Source: Fictibacillus macauensis ZFHKF-1 (GTDB lineage Bacteria; Bacillota; Bacilli; Bacillales; Fictibacillaceae). Taken from it: a stretch of 64,000 nucleotides of DNA. Below, piece by piece: positions 8,489 to 18,262 of the stretch. Made by a program: the position numbers and the translations under genes. Each line of letters opens with the position of its first letter. Positions within the stretch are counted from its first letter, which is position 1. The stretch spans positions 124,001 through 188,000 of the forward strand of contig NZ_AKKV01000020.1 in assembly GCF_000269865.1 (NCBI RefSeq). Reading direction: 5' to 3'. Below the pieces are notes generated by a model. It was given only the letters and a program-made list of their open reading frames with translations. It was not told the origin of the DNA and made no database searches.

Positions 8489-10816
8489 ATGAAGCTATGG
8501 TTAAAGTTACTTCGAGATTTGAAGCAATCCATTGGACAAAGCATAGCCTTTGTACTCATCATTGCGGTTGGTGCCTTTTTTTATGCAGGGCTTGTCACAT
8601 ATAGCGATCACTTAAGTACCTATACAGATTCATACGTGCAAAAGCATCATTTAAGCGATTTAACAGTTACTTATAAAACACTTTCACCAAATGAGGTTCA
8701 GCGTTTTCAAGACATAGAAGGGGTAAAGCGCGTAGAAGGCCGGTATACCGTTGAAGGAAAACAACAGTTTCAAACGGGCAAAACAACGGTAACGCTTCAT
8801 TCAATTCCAAAAAAGAATGCAATAAATACGCCGACACTTCTCAAAGGGCAACTCCCGTCAGCATCTAATGAACTATTTCTTGATGCGCATTATGCGAAAG
8901 AACACAACCTTAAAGTCGGACAAACAACAACGATCACGGTGCGCAATCAAGCGCATGTGATGACCATTAGTGGTCTTGGAGAAAATGTCGAGCATGCTAA
9001 ACTAAATGACATTCAAGATCATGTTTCAGAAGGCTTTGCCTATCTTCCGGAAAGCGGCATAAAAGACGTAATGGGATCTACTACATACAATGAGCTGCTC
9101 GTCTCTCTCCATAAAAAAGCGGATGTAGAGAACATCGGTAAAGTTATAGCTGCGCAATCTAAAAAGCAAGGACTATCTTACCTGAAGCAGGAAAGTAAAG
9201 AGCGTTCGTTTAGTTATTCGAAAATTTACGAAACGATTTATAATAACAACATGATGAGTAAAGTGATTCCGATTGTGCTTTTTCTCATAGAAGCGATTAT
9301 TTTGTTTTTATCCATGTCACGTTTGATTGATTCTGAGCGCAGTCAAGTCGGTATTATGAAAGCATTAGGTGTGAAAAATCGCAACATTATGCTTCATTAT
9401 ATGGGCTATCCGCTCATCGTTAGTATTCTCGGTTCCATTTTAGGGTGCATCATGGCCAATTATGTCTTTGTTCCGTTTGTACGAGAATCAAGTGCACGCG
9501 CCTATTCATTGCCAGGTTTATCGTTTTCTCTTTCCTTTTATAGCCTTATTCCGCCACTCGTCATTTCAAGCATTTTTGGAATGGTTGCTTGTTATTTAAG
9601 TGGTCGCACCATTTTAAAAGAACGAGCCGCTATGGCGATGCGACCGAAGCCGCCGAAAAAGATGAAGCAATTATGGCTAGAACGTTTTCCGAAGATGTGG
9701 AAAGCTCTGCCGTACCAATATAAAATCATTTTCAGAAATATCTTTTTAAATAAGCGCAAAGCGCTAACGAGCTCGATCGGTGTTGTTGTGAGTACGGTAC
9801 TGTTGATTACCGCCTTTGGTACCCAAACAGCGCTATTAAAAGTAGCGAAGCAAACCGAGCAAGTCGGAAGTTACGATTTACGCATTGACTACAAAAGTGG
9901 AGCAGTGCCAGCGACGCGAGAGCTACCAGCTGGAGTAACCGCTCGCTATGAGCTAGCCACGACGCCTGTTCAACTCGTAAACAATCAAGGGAAGCACAAT
10001 GCAACGCTCATTTCTACACCGAAAAACAACACGCTGCTTCATTTTTTCTCAAGTAAAGATACAGCCGTTTCGTTGGATGATGACGGTGTACTTGTGCCAA
10101 AGTCGTATGCAGACCGCTATCACATTAAAGCAGGGGACACCATTTTCTTGCAACCTACATCACAAGATCTTCCTCATAAGTCGCTATCCCTGAAAGTAAG
10201 CGCCATTACATCACAGTATAGTAACCCATCTTTTTATGGCACGCCGGCATATTTAAAAAAAGTAGGCCTACAGATTCCCGTATCTTCACTTCTGCTGAAA
10301 ACCGAGGCAGCACACATGAAAAAAATAACGCATTCTCTGGAACGAAATGAAAACGTAGATCAGATTACGACGCAAGATGATGCCAAAAAATCAGCGAACT
10401 ATATCGTGAAGCAAAATACGTTCGTATTTATTATGTTTATCATTTGCGCAATCGTTCTTTCGTTTGGCGCCATCTTTACGATTTCTTCTATTAATATTTA
10501 TGAACGAAACCGTGAACTAGCAACACTTAAAGTATTAGGCTATCCAAAAGCGAAGATTCATGGGTTAATCTTTTTTGAAAATATCTTGTTAACTCTATTT
10601 GCTGTCGTTGTTGCCTTGCCGATTAGCTCGTATGTGTTTGCTAAAATTATCGGTGCCTTGTCAAGTCCGCATCAGCAAATTCCAGATACGTTGCCGCTGA
10701 TGGTAATTGTTCTTTCTATCGTAGTAGCGTTCGTTTTAACGATTCTTTCTAATTTGTTTTTACGACGAAAAGTGACAAAAATTAACATGATTGAATCGTT
10801 AAAAAGTTTAGAATAA
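8489..10816 (+). CDS. ABC transporter permease with two FtsX domains
   Basis: 775 aa. One N-terminal helix (~12-35), a large extracytoplasmic MacB-PCD-like domain (~40-255), three helices of the first FtsX core (~260-380), another helix near 430, a second extracytoplasmic domain (~460-635) and a second FtsX core with three helices at the C-terminus, ending KINMIESLKSLE. The duplicated layout is typical of mechanotransmission-type exporters rather than BceB (which has one large loop). ATG 8489 is chosen; a TTG at 8474 would overlap the ATPase gene. It ends at a hairpin shared with the convergent glycosyltransferase gene. Confidence 0.85.
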   Translation: MKLWLKLLRDLKQSIGQSIAFVLIIAVGAFFYAGLVTYSDHLSTYTDSYVQKHHLSDLTVTYKTLSPNEVQRFQDIEGVKRVEGRYTVEGKQQFQTGKTTVTLHSIPKKNAINTPTLLKGQLPSASNELFLDAHYAKEHNLKVGQTTTITVRNQAHVMTISGLGENVEHAKLNDIQDHVSEGFAYLPESGIKDVMGSTTYNELLVSLHKKADVENIGKVIAAQSKKQGLSYLKQESKERSFSYSKIYETIYNNNMMSKVIPIVLFLIEAIILFLSMSRLIDSERSQVGIMKALGVKNRNIMLHYMGYPLIVSILGSILGCIMANYVFVPFVRESSARAYSLPGLSFSLSFYSLIPPLVISSIFGMVACYLSGRTILKERAAMAMRPKPPKKMKQLWLERFPKMWKALPYQYKIIFRNIFLNKRKALTSSIGVVVSTVLLITAFGTQTALLKVAKQTEQVGSYDLRIDYKSGAVPATRELPAGVTARYELATTPVQLVNNQGKHNATLISTPKNNTLLHFFSSKDTAVSLDDDGVLVPKSYADRYHIKAGDTIFLQPTSQDLPHKSLSLKVSAITSQYSNPSFYGTPAYLKKVGLQIPVSSLLLKTEAAHMKKITHSLERNENVDQITTQDDAKKSANYIVKQNTFVFIMFIICAIVLSFGAIFTISSINIYERNRELATLKVLGYPKAKIHGLIFFENILLTLFAVVVALPISSYVFAKIIGALSSPHQQIPDTLPLMVIVLSIVVAFVLTILSNLFLRRKVTKINMIESLKSLE

Positions 10817-10828
10817 GGATATACCAAA

Positions 10829-10876
10829 GAAGCCCACGATGGTACAGTACCCCTGTTCCTCTCCACCGTGGGCTTC
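10829..10876. terminator. Stem-loop between convergent genes
   Basis: GAAGCCCACGATGG (10829-10842) pairs with CCACCGTGGGCTTC (10863-10876). The stem is strong but the T runs are short on both sides. Probably terminates the ABC permease and the GT2 gene. Confidence 0.65.
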
Positions 10877-10884
10877 TTCGCATT

Positions 10885-11940
10885 TTACAATAAGGCAGCG
10901 AGCATGCGTTTCATGCATTCTTTCATGCGAGACTGTTTATGCATGTTCTCGCCGATTGCATAAAGCGCTTGTGTGTCACATTGCGCAATGCTTTGTAAAT
11001 AGTCAGTTGTGAAATATTGAATAGAACGCGAATGATTTAGCGTTTCACGCAAAGAAGGATGATGACAATAATCAGCAATGAGAGCAAGACGTTCTTCTGA
11101 AGTAGCATTGTTTTTCATCATATTCATTAATACCGTTTTAAACGTATTGAGAAGCATGAGACTAATTCCGGCCATGTGCTCATCCTTACTGTTCGTATAA
11201 TGCTCCGTGATGACTTCCTTTTGAATTTCATAGCCATTAACTGAATCCCAAAATAAGGAAGGCATAAACTTACTCGTAGCCCCCCCACTTCGATAGTAGT
11301 ACAGCGGTTGATTAATGAGCTTTACGCGTTTTGCCTCCAAGAAAATTTCTAAGTTAAAAAACAAGTCATCTCCAAGAAATTGAATACGTTGTAAATATGT
11401 TCCCTTATTTTTTACTAACTCTTTTTTATATAGCTTCGCATAGAGTGCGGATGGAAAAGGGTGGCCATGGAAGTACGCGGCTGCTAGTTCATTTTTCACT
11501 TCTTCACCTGTATACAGGCGATCGTTTTGAAAATAAAGGGAAGGGTTTTCTTTTTTTATCAAGGCATGACCGCCAAGCACTTTGTAAATATTGCATACAG
11601 AAAGGTCACATTCATTCTTAATAAGCGCCTCTAACAATGTTTGAACAATGTGTGGACTTACCCAATCATCGGCATCTACGAACATGAGATAAGGAGCGGT
11701 TGCTTCCTCCATTCCACGGTTACGGGCAGCTATACTGCCATTGTTTTCTGTGGAGATAATCGTAATACGAGAGTCACTAGTGTAGTAACGCTCGCAAATA
11801 GCTAAACTATGATCGGTAGAGCCATCATTGATAAGGATGATTTCAATATCTTCAAACGTTTGTTTTTGGAGGGAACGGATGCATTTATGTAACTTTTCCC
11901 CACTGTTATAAACAGGAATAATGATGCTAACGGTTGGCAC
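10885..11940 (-). CDS. Glycosyltransferase family 2
   Basis: 351 aa GT-A fold enzyme. The N-terminal nucleotide-sugar domain shows VSIIIPVYNSGEKLHKCIRS, LINDGSTDHS, NNGSIAARNRGMEEA and the DXD-type metal site FVDADDW (~90). The C-terminal third is helical and specific to this protein. No membrane segment, so a cytoplasmic or peripheral enzyme that adds a sugar to a cell-surface glycan; donor and acceptor unknown. Start GTG 11940, with TAGGAGG upstream. It stands alone with no other glycan genes nearby. Confidence 0.85.
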   Translation of the reverse strand: MPTVSIIIPVYNSGEKLHKCIRSLQKQTFEDIEIILINDGSTDHSLAICERYYTSDSRITIISTENNGSIAARNRGMEEATAPYLMFVDADDWVSPHIVQTLLEALIKNECDLSVCNIYKVLGGHALIKKENPSLYFQNDRLYTGEEVKNELAAAYFHGHPFPSALYAKLYKKELVKNKGTYLQRIQFLGDDLFFNLEIFLEAKRVKLINQPLYYYRSGGATSKFMPSLFWDSVNGYEIQKEVITEHYTNSKDEHMAGISLMLLNTFKTVLMNMMKNNATSEERLALIADYCHHPSLRETLNHSRSIQYFTTDYLQSIAQCDTQALYAIGENMHKQSRMKECMKRMLAALL

Positions 11941-12119
11941 AATAATCCTCCTAAGTTGTTTTCTTCTTATCTTACAATATAGTACACAATATAAAGTAAA
12001 AAACTCAAGGCAAGTACAAAAAAGTTTAAGAGAATACGACTGTCCTAGAGTTTCTAGTCTATTTGTTATAAGATGACTACAAGAGATCCTAACAATGATG
12101 AGTAAAGGATGGTACGACG

Positions 12120-14159
12120 ATGAACGAGAATCGACTTATACATGAAAAGTCTCCTTACTTGCTTCAACACGCACATCAGCCTGTCGATTGGTATCCGTGG
12201 GGAGAAGAAGCATTTGAAAAAGCGCGACGCGAAAAGAAGCCCGTCTTTCTTTCGATCGGCTATTCGACATGTCACTGGTGTCATGTGATGAAAAAAGAAT
12301 CCTTTGATGATCATGAGGTCGCTGCCTTATTAAATGAACGATTCGTTGCGATTAAAGTAGACCGTGAAGAACGACCAGACTTAGATCAAGTGTATATGGC
12401 AGTTTGTCAAGGTCTGACAGGGCAAGGTGGTTGGCCATTGAATGTCTTTTTAACCGCCGATCAGCGACCCTTTTATGCCGGTGTTTATTTTCCAAAAGAA
12501 GATCGGTATGGATCACCTGGTTTTAAAAGTGTCATAACGCAGCTTTCTGAAAAATATACAGAACGACATGAGGAAATTCACGACTATAGTAAGCGTCTAA
12601 CCGAAAGCTTACAACGAAAAATGAAGCAAGAACCAACTGCTTTACAAGAAACCATTTTACATACGTGCTTTAATCAACTGGGGCAAATGTTTGATTCGAT
12701 CTATGGTGGATTCTCGCAAGCTCCTAAATTTCCTGCTCCTACTATTCTCACCTATTTATTGCGTTACGGTCAGTGGCAAGGAAATGATTTAGCGTTACAA
12801 ATGGTTGAACGAACACTAGATGCGATGGCTGATGGTGGGATTTATGATCAAATTGGCTATGGATTTTCTCGTTATGCGGTGGATCAAATGTGGTTAGTGC
12901 CGCACTTTGAAAAAATGCTCTATGACAATGCCTTGTTATTAATTGCCTATGTAGAGGCGTATCAAGTTACGAAAAAGCCGCGTTATCAACAAATTGCGGC
13001 AGAAATTATCCAGTATGTAACGACTGTTATGCGTGATGAGCAAGGCGGTTTTTATTGTGCAGAAGATGCCGATTCTGAAGGAGAAGAAGGGAAATATTAC
13101 GTATTTTCAAAAACAGAGATCGAACGTCAACTCCCACAAGAACAGGCATCCGCTTTTTGTGCGCTGTATGATATTACAGACGAAGGTAATTTTGAAGGAA
13201 ACAATGTACCGAACTTGATTCATCAACGTAAAGAACGCATTGCGCAAACATTAGGCATCACCGAGGAAAAATTAAGCACGTTAGTAGAGCAGGCCCGCCA
13301 AACGCTCTATCGCTATCGCGAAACACGCATTCCACCTCATAAAGATGATAAAATCCTTACGTCATGGAATGCATTAATGATCGTCGGCTTAGCAAAAGCT
13401 GCAGCGGCATGGGATGAGCCCGCCTATCGCGAGCACGCAAAGAGCGCGCTGAGCTTTATTGAAAAAGAACTTGTCATTCATGACCGCGTCATGGTGCGCT
13501 ATCGTGAAGGCGATGTGCAAGGTAAAGGATTTATTGATGATTATGCCTTTTTAGCCTGGGCGTATCTTGAAATGTACGAGGCAACCTTTGATGATCGTTA
13601 TATTTCCAAGGCACAAACGTTGACACAAGACATGCTCTCATTGTTTTGGGATGAGTCTCATGGTGGTTTTTATTATGCTGGAAACGATGCAGAACAACTA
13701 ATTGTTACGGGTAAAGAGGCGTATGATGGCGCCATGCCATCGGGCAACGGCGTGGCAGCGTATGTGCTCTGGAAATTAGGGAAATTAACAGCTGATCCAC
13801 AGTATGATGAGAAGCTTGAAGCCCTTTTTGACGTCTTTTCATCCGATCTATCACACTATCCTACTGGCCACACCCAACTGTTGCAAGTATGGATGTTAAC
13901 CCAAATGAAAACGGCAGAGGTCGTTCTTGTCGCTGAGCAAGAACAGGTTGCTTCCTCTTTACGAACGCTACAGAAAACCTTTCTTCCTCACGTTGTTTGG
14001 TTTCTACAAGATCCCCGAGAACGAGCGGCGTTTACTAGTTTTCAGCTCGTGGATCGGACGAAGAAGCACCCAATGATTTATGTTTGTGAAAATTTTCACT
14101 GTCAAAGACCAAGTGAGGCGATTGAAGAAGCGATTGCGGAACTTATTGAAATGAAATAG
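12120..14159 (+). CDS. YyaL-like thioredoxin-domain protein (DUF255)
   Basis: 679 aa. Residues ~1-165 are the DUF255 thioredoxin-like domain, with [20 protein letters not shown] at the start and the CxxC motif CHWC (Cys51, Cys54), then [14 protein letters not shown] and [10 protein letters not shown]. The rest is an alpha/alpha (six-hairpin) barrel like N-acylglucosamine epimerases and glycosidases, with [31 protein letters not shown] and [13 protein letters not shown]. This is the bacterial version of spermatogenesis-associated protein 20. The biochemical role is unknown. Start ATG with AAAGGATGG upstream; monocistronic, strong terminator after. Confidence 0.85.
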   Translation: MNENRLIHEKSPYLLQHAHQPVDWYPWGEEAFEKARREKKPVFLSIGYSTCHWCHVMKKESFDDHEVAALLNERFVAIKVDREERPDLDQVYMAVCQGLTGQGGWPLNVFLTADQRPFYAGVYFPKEDRYGSPGFKSVITQLSEKYTERHEEIHDYSKRLTESLQRKMKQEPTALQETILHTCFNQLGQMFDSIYGGFSQAPKFPAPTILTYLLRYGQWQGNDLALQMVERTLDAMADGGIYDQIGYGFSRYAVDQMWLVPHFEKMLYDNALLLIAYVEAYQVTKKPRYQQIAAEIIQYVTTVMRDEQGGFYCAEDADSEGEEGKYYVFSKTEIERQLPQEQASAFCALYDITDEGNFEGNNVPNLIHQRKERIAQTLGITEEKLSTLVEQARQTLYRYRETRIPPHKDDKILTSWNALMIVGLAKAAAAWDEPAYREHAKSALSFIEKELVIHDRVMVRYREGDVQGKGFIDDYAFLAWAYLEMYEATFDDRYISKAQTLTQDMLSLFWDESHGGFYYAGNDAEQLIVTGKEAYDGAMPSGNGVAAYVLWKLGKLTADPQYDEKLEALFDVFSSDLSHYPTGHTQLLQVWMLTQMKTAEVVLVAEQEQVASSLRTLQKTFLPHVVWFLQDPRERAAFTSFQLVDRTKKHPMIYVCENFHCQRPSEAIEEAIAELIEMK

Positions 14160-14170
14160 TGTAGTGAGTG

Positions 14171-14204
14171 AAAAGGACCTTTACGTAAAGCGTCCTTTTC
14201 TTTA
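14171..14204 (+). terminator. Intrinsic terminator after the YyaL-like gene
   Basis: AAAAGGAC (14171-14178) pairs with GTCCTTTT (14192-14199), with an inner CTTTACGTAAAG. It lies before the mrfA ribosome site and shows that mrfA is not initiated at the in-frame GTG upstream of it. Confidence 0.75.
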
Positions 14205-14265
14205 CGTCATCATGCTAGCCATACGAACAGTTATTCGATACACTAGAGCAAAAGAGGTGACCGGG

Positions 14266-16515
14266 ATGCTTAAGAAACAATCATTATCGGAATTGATTCC
14301 ACAATTAAAAACAAATGAAAATATTATTCATTGGCATGAAATCGGAGCGCAACAAGCAAAAACAAAACCATTTCCAGCTACGCTTGATACGCGCATTGCA
14401 GCGGCATTAAAAAAGCGCGGCATTCATGCGCTCTATTCGCATCAACATACTGCGTATGAAAGCGTACAGAACGGTCGGCATATCGTAGCGGTCACGCCAA
14501 CCGCCTCAGGAAAAACATTGTGCTACACCTTACCTGTTTTGCAAGCCATTGCAGAACAAGAAGAAAATCGAGCGCTGTATCTTTTTCCAACGAAAGCGCT
14601 AGCGCAAGACCAAAAAAGTGAAATCAATGAGTTGATTGCAGAAATGGAGATGGAGATCAAAAGTTATACGTATGATGGGGATACGTCACCGGCCATTCGT
14701 CAAGTCGTTCGCCAAGCAGGGCATATTGTTATTACGAATCCAGATATGTTGCATTCAGCTATTTTACCGCATCATACGAAGTGGGTTAGCTTATTTGAAA
14801 ATCTTAAATATGTTGTCATTGATGAGTTACATACGTATCGAGGCGTGTTTGGAAGCCATGTTGCCAATGTGATTAGACGCCTCAAGCGAATTTGTGCATT
14901 TTATGGCAGTTCACCACAGTTTATTTGTACGTCTGCAACGATCGCTAATCCAAAAGAGCTTGCGCAACAATTAACAGGTCACAGCATGACATTAATTGAT
15001 GATAATGGCGCTCCGCGTGGTGTTAAGCATTTTGCTTTTTACAATCCACCGGTTGTGAATCAACCTTTAAATATTCGCAAAAGCGCAACGGCTGAAGTAA
15101 ATGCTTTAGCAAAAATGTTTCTAAAAAACGACATTCAAACGATTGTATTTGCGCGTAGTCGAGTGCGCGTGGAACTGATACTAAGTCATTTGCAAGAGCT
15201 CACGAAAAACGATATTCAATCAACAGCCATTCGTGGCTATCGTGGCGGCTATTTACCAAAACAACGTCGTGAAATTGAACGTGGTCTACGCGCAGGCGAA
15301 ATTAAAGGTGTCGTCAGTACGAACGCGCTAGAACTAGGGGTGGATATCGGTCAACTGCAAGTCTGTGTGATGACAGGTTATCCTGGAAGTGTAGCCAGTA
15401 CGTGGCAACAAGCTGGACGCGCCGGTCGTCGGCAAGAGGAATCGTTAATTCTTATGGTTGCCTCGTCTACTCCACTTGATCAATATGTGGTTGCACATCC
15501 CGAATACTTTTTCGAACGCTCTCCTGAATTTGCAAGAATTAATCCGGAAAACATCATTATTTTCGTTGATCATCTAAAGTGCGCCGCGTATGAATTACCA
15601 TTTAAGGCGGACGAAACGTTTGGTAGCGTCGACGTCAACGATATTTTAGAATTTTTACGCGAAGAGCGCATTCTTCATGTTCATAAAGATACGTATCATT
15701 GGGGAAGTCAAGTGTTTCCGGCCGCCAATATTAGCTTGCGTTCTGCCTCTCAAGAAAATGTTGTCATCATAGATACGTCTGACAAAGCAAATGTTCATAT
15801 TATTGGTGAAATGGATCGTTTTAGCGCGATGACCTTGCTGCATGATGAAGCGATATATTTACATGAAGGTACGCAATATCAAGTCGAAAAACTCGATTGG
15901 GATCATTGTAAAGCCTACGTAAAAGAAGTAGAGGTGGAATATTACACAGACGCTAATTTAGCGGTACAACTACATGTGTTAGAAGTGGATGAAACGACGC
16001 AACGTGCGAACAGCTCCGTTCATTTTGGCGATGTGGCTATTCATATTTTGCCTTCAATTTTTAAGAAAATAAAGCTGTCGACGTTTGAGAACATCGGTTC
16101 AGGACCGATTGCTTTACCCGAGGAAGAACTGCACACAAATGCCTGTTGGTTAGCGTTAACAAATGTTGATCCTACACTTGCTGAGAAAACACTTGAACAA
16201 TTATTACTTGGCGTTGCGCACGTATTACAACACGTTGTTCCCGTTCATGTTATGTGCGATGTACGAGATATTCATGTGGTTTCACAAATTAAAGCGACGC
16301 ATTCAGGGCTGCCAACAATTTTTTTGTATGATCATTATCCTGGTGGCATTGGATTAGCGCATGATGTGTACAAGCGTTTTGATGAGGTACTTGAGCGCGC
16401 TGCGATGGTTATTGAAAACTGTCCTTGTCAAGATGGCTGTCCTTCATGTATAGGGACAGAGTTGCTGAACATAGAGGCGAAAAAACGTAGCGTTGCCCTT
16501 TTAAAGCACCTGTAA
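14266..16515 (+). CDS. mrfA: MrfA (YprA) DNA helicase, mitomycin-lesion repair
   Basis: 749 aa, the same length as I recall for B. subtilis YprA. MrfA and MrfB are known to repair mitomycin C monoadducts and crosslinks independently of UvrABC. Visible: Walker A TPTASGKT (~77-84), FPTKALAQDQ, DELHTYRG box (motif II), TSATIANPKE (III), helicase domain 2 with STNALELGVDIG and QQAGRAGRR, and a C-terminal DUF1998 domain with the four-cysteine site CPCQDGCPSC expected to bind zinc. ATG 14266 has AAGAGGTGA upstream; extending the frame upstream runs through the preceding terminator. mrfB follows at 19 bp. Confidence 0.92.
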   Translation: MLKKQSLSELIPQLKTNENIIHWHEIGAQQAKTKPFPATLDTRIAAALKKRGIHALYSHQHTAYESVQNGRHIVAVTPTASGKTLCYTLPVLQAIAEQEENRALYLFPTKALAQDQKSEINELIAEMEMEIKSYTYDGDTSPAIRQVVRQAGHIVITNPDMLHSAILPHHTKWVSLFENLKYVVIDELHTYRGVFGSHVANVIRRLKRICAFYGSSPQFICTSATIANPKELAQQLTGHSMTLIDDNGAPRGVKHFAFYNPPVVNQPLNIRKSATAEVNALAKMFLKNDIQTIVFARSRVRVELILSHLQELTKNDIQSTAIRGYRGGYLPKQRREIERGLRAGEIKGVVSTNALELGVDIGQLQVCVMTGYPGSVASTWQQAGRAGRRQEESLILMVASSTPLDQYVVAHPEYFFERSPEFARINPENIIIFVDHLKCAAYELPFKADETFGSVDVNDILEFLREERILHVHKDTYHWGSQVFPAANISLRSASQENVVIIDTSDKANVHIIGEMDRFSAMTLLHDEAIYLHEGTQYQVEKLDWDHCKAYVKEVEVEYYTDANLAVQLHVLEVDETTQRANSSVHFGDVAIHILPSIFKKIKLSTFENIGSGPIALPEEELHTNACWLALTNVDPTLAEKTLEQLLLGVAHVLQHVVPVHVMCDVRDIHVVSQIKATHSGLPTIFLYDHYPGGIGLAHDVYKRFDEVLERAAMVIENCPCQDGCPSCIGTELLNIEAKKRSVALLKHL

Positions 16516-16534
16516 AAGAAAGGAGGAAGAGAAC

Positions 16535-17791
16535 GTGTTAAAGGCGAAGCTCCATACATTTAAAAAGCATCTCATTAAAGAACAAGAAGCCGATTCGCCG
16601 CCAATTCCTGAGGAAGTAGAGAATGGTAGTCAGCACGAAGAAACGTGGAAGTCTTTTCACACAACGCCTTATCAGTATGAGGACGAAGCGTGCCTTATTC
16701 GTGAAGTTGCGTACCCTCTTCAAACAAAATGGGGACGTTATACCTTTAGTGAGTTAGCACCTGTGCTCGAAGGCTGGCGGACATTACGAAGTGAACATCC
16801 GCTCTCTTCTGGAGCACTAGAGGCAGAAGATCTTCTCTTTTTTGATACCGAAACGACCGGTCTTAGCAGTGGCGCAGGGCATTCTATTTTCTTGCTTGGA
16901 TCGAGTCAAGTGAGAGATCAGAAGGTAAATGTTCGGCAGTATTTGTTACAAGGACCAGGATCAGAGGTCGCGATGTATCATTATTTTCTTCATCATGTAA
17001 AAGGCTTAAAAAATCTCGTTACCTACAATGGAAAAGCCTTTGACTGGCCACAAGTGAAAACAAGGCATACGTTACTACGGCAGTTCGTACCGTCCCTCCC
17101 CGCATTCGGTCATTTTGATTTATTGCACGGCTCTCGTCGTCTCTGGAGGGACACGTTGCCTTCTGTTCGGCTCGCAGCTGTAGAAGAAGCCATTCTGCAA
17201 ATTAAACGAAAGCATGATGTTCCTGGTTACTTGGCACCTATGCTGTATTTTCAATACGTAAAAGAACAAGATCCCGAGCTCATTCAAGGAGTGATGACGC
17301 ATAACGAGTGGGATGTTCTTTCGTTGATTACACTCTATATTCATCTTTCTTATATTTTACAAGATGCTATTCCGCTTTCAGTAAAAGAACAATTCGAAGC
17401 CGCAAGATGGTTTGAAGCTGTTGGCGAATCACATCTGGCCCGCATTCGCTATGAAGCGCTGCTAACGCAAGAGCATTCTCTTCGTCGAACGGTAACAAAA
17501 GCTCTGGCTGCCTTATTAAAAAAAGAAAAAGAAGGCGAGCAAGCCTGTCGCCTATGGGAAGAGCTTTGTCAAGAAGAACAACACGATAGTGACGTTTTTA
17601 TAGAAGTTGCAAAATGGTATGAACATCACGGAAAAGATCCAGAAAAAGCACTCCTATATGCACAACAAGGCTATGCAATCTATAAAAGCACACGCCGAAT
17701 CGTTCGTCGCATTGACGAGCAAGAACGGAGCGCTTTTGAAAAACGAATTGAACGCCTTAAGAAGAAAGTCGCTACTTCTAAAGAGAGATAA
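16535..17791 (+). CDS. mrfB: MrfB (YprB) DEDDh exonuclease, partner of MrfA
   Basis: 418 aa. The exonuclease core (~95-270) carries Exo I FFDTETTGLSSGAGHSIFLLG (the D-x-E pair), an Exo II region around NLVTYNGKAFDWP, and Exo III THNEWDVLSL (H and D). The C-terminal ~140 residues are helical and TPR-like (SHLARIRYEALLTQ, DPEKALLYAQQGYAIY). Known as a metal-dependent nuclease acting with the MrfA helicase. Start GTG 16535, with AAAGGAGGA upstream. It is in an operon with mrfA. B. subtilis YprB is about 413 aa. Confidence 0.9.
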   Translation: MLKAKLHTFKKHLIKEQEADSPPIPEEVENGSQHEETWKSFHTTPYQYEDEACLIREVAYPLQTKWGRYTFSELAPVLEGWRTLRSEHPLSSGALEAEDLLFFDTETTGLSSGAGHSIFLLGSSQVRDQKVNVRQYLLQGPGSEVAMYHYFLHHVKGLKNLVTYNGKAFDWPQVKTRHTLLRQFVPSLPAFGHFDLLHGSRRLWRDTLPSVRLAAVEEAILQIKRKHDVPGYLAPMLYFQYVKEQDPELIQGVMTHNEWDVLSLITLYIHLSYILQDAIPLSVKEQFEAARWFEAVGESHLARIRYEALLTQEHSLRRTVTKALAALLKKEKEGEQACRLWEELCQEEQHDSDVFIEVAKWYEHHGKDPEKALLYAQQGYAIYKSTRRIVRRIDEQERSAFEKRIERLKKKVATSKER

Positions 17792-18123
17792 AGATTGACG
17801 CCATTGCTTGCAAAAAGGCCCTAACATGAGGTCGTCTTGTTCTTTCGTAGCATGAAGATGGGATTAATCTCCTTTTTTCTAATGACTTCTTCATCTATTT
17901 TAAGAAATTACCTAAAAAAGTCAGAATTTTTTAAGGTTGTTGTTGTTTTCATTTCTCTTGATTTTGTGTAAAATAATAAGGAAATCGTCACGGAAAATAC
18001 GGCTTATTGCCCAGGCAAGCGCAGGAATGGTGCTATTTTGACATTCTAGTTCTTTGTTCCTGGTAAGAAGTGTCGGTTGCTGTGAAGAATGTTATTAATT
18101 TGTCGTGATGGAGAGATGGAAAC
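17792..18123 (+). other. Non-coding region upstream of the 27-aa peptide gene, structured
   Basis: The B. subtilis locus has cotD here; I see no cotD-like frame. A GGGATTAATCTCC-T6 hairpin (about 17862-17881) may end mrfB. At 18015-18065, CAGGAATG can pair with CATTCT and TTCCTGG in alternative ways, upstream of the peptide's ribosome site. No known riboswitch recognised. Confidence 0.4.
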
Positions 18124-18207
18124 GTGAGAATTTGGGTTGTTTTTGCATTTTTTATTGTGTTAGGACTAACGCTTTTTATCTCAAATGAATTAAGTCAAGC
18201 AACGTAA
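18124..18207 (+). CDS. 27-aa hydrophobic membrane peptide
   Basis: GTG at 18124 with GGAG about 10 bases upstream reads RIWVVFAFFIVLGLTLFISN then ELSQAT and a TAA stop. It is one transmembrane helix with a single Arg at the N-terminus and a polar C-terminal end. A textbook terminator begins 3 bases after the stop, so the unit (leader, short frame, terminator) looks like a dedicated transcript. I do not know the family. It could be a regulatory membrane peptide, a type I toxin-like peptide (no antisense RNA seen) or a leader. Confidence 0.55.
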   Translation: MRIWVVFAFFIVLGLTLFISNELSQAT

Positions 18208-18209
18208 GT

Positions 18210-18241
18210 AAAAGAACTAATCATCTGATTGGTTCTTTTAT
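18210..18241 (+). terminator. Intrinsic terminator after the 27-aa peptide
   Basis: AAAAGAACTAATCA pairs with GATTGGTTCTTTT around a TCT loop, with one bulge. Strong stem and T tract. Confidence 0.85.
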
Positions 18242-18262
18242 TGTACATAAGGAGGTGCCCTT

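Noticed and set aside
14164-14265. In-frame upstream extension of mrfA
   Set aside because: It runs through a clear terminator hairpin; ATG 14266 gives the 749-aa length known for YprA.
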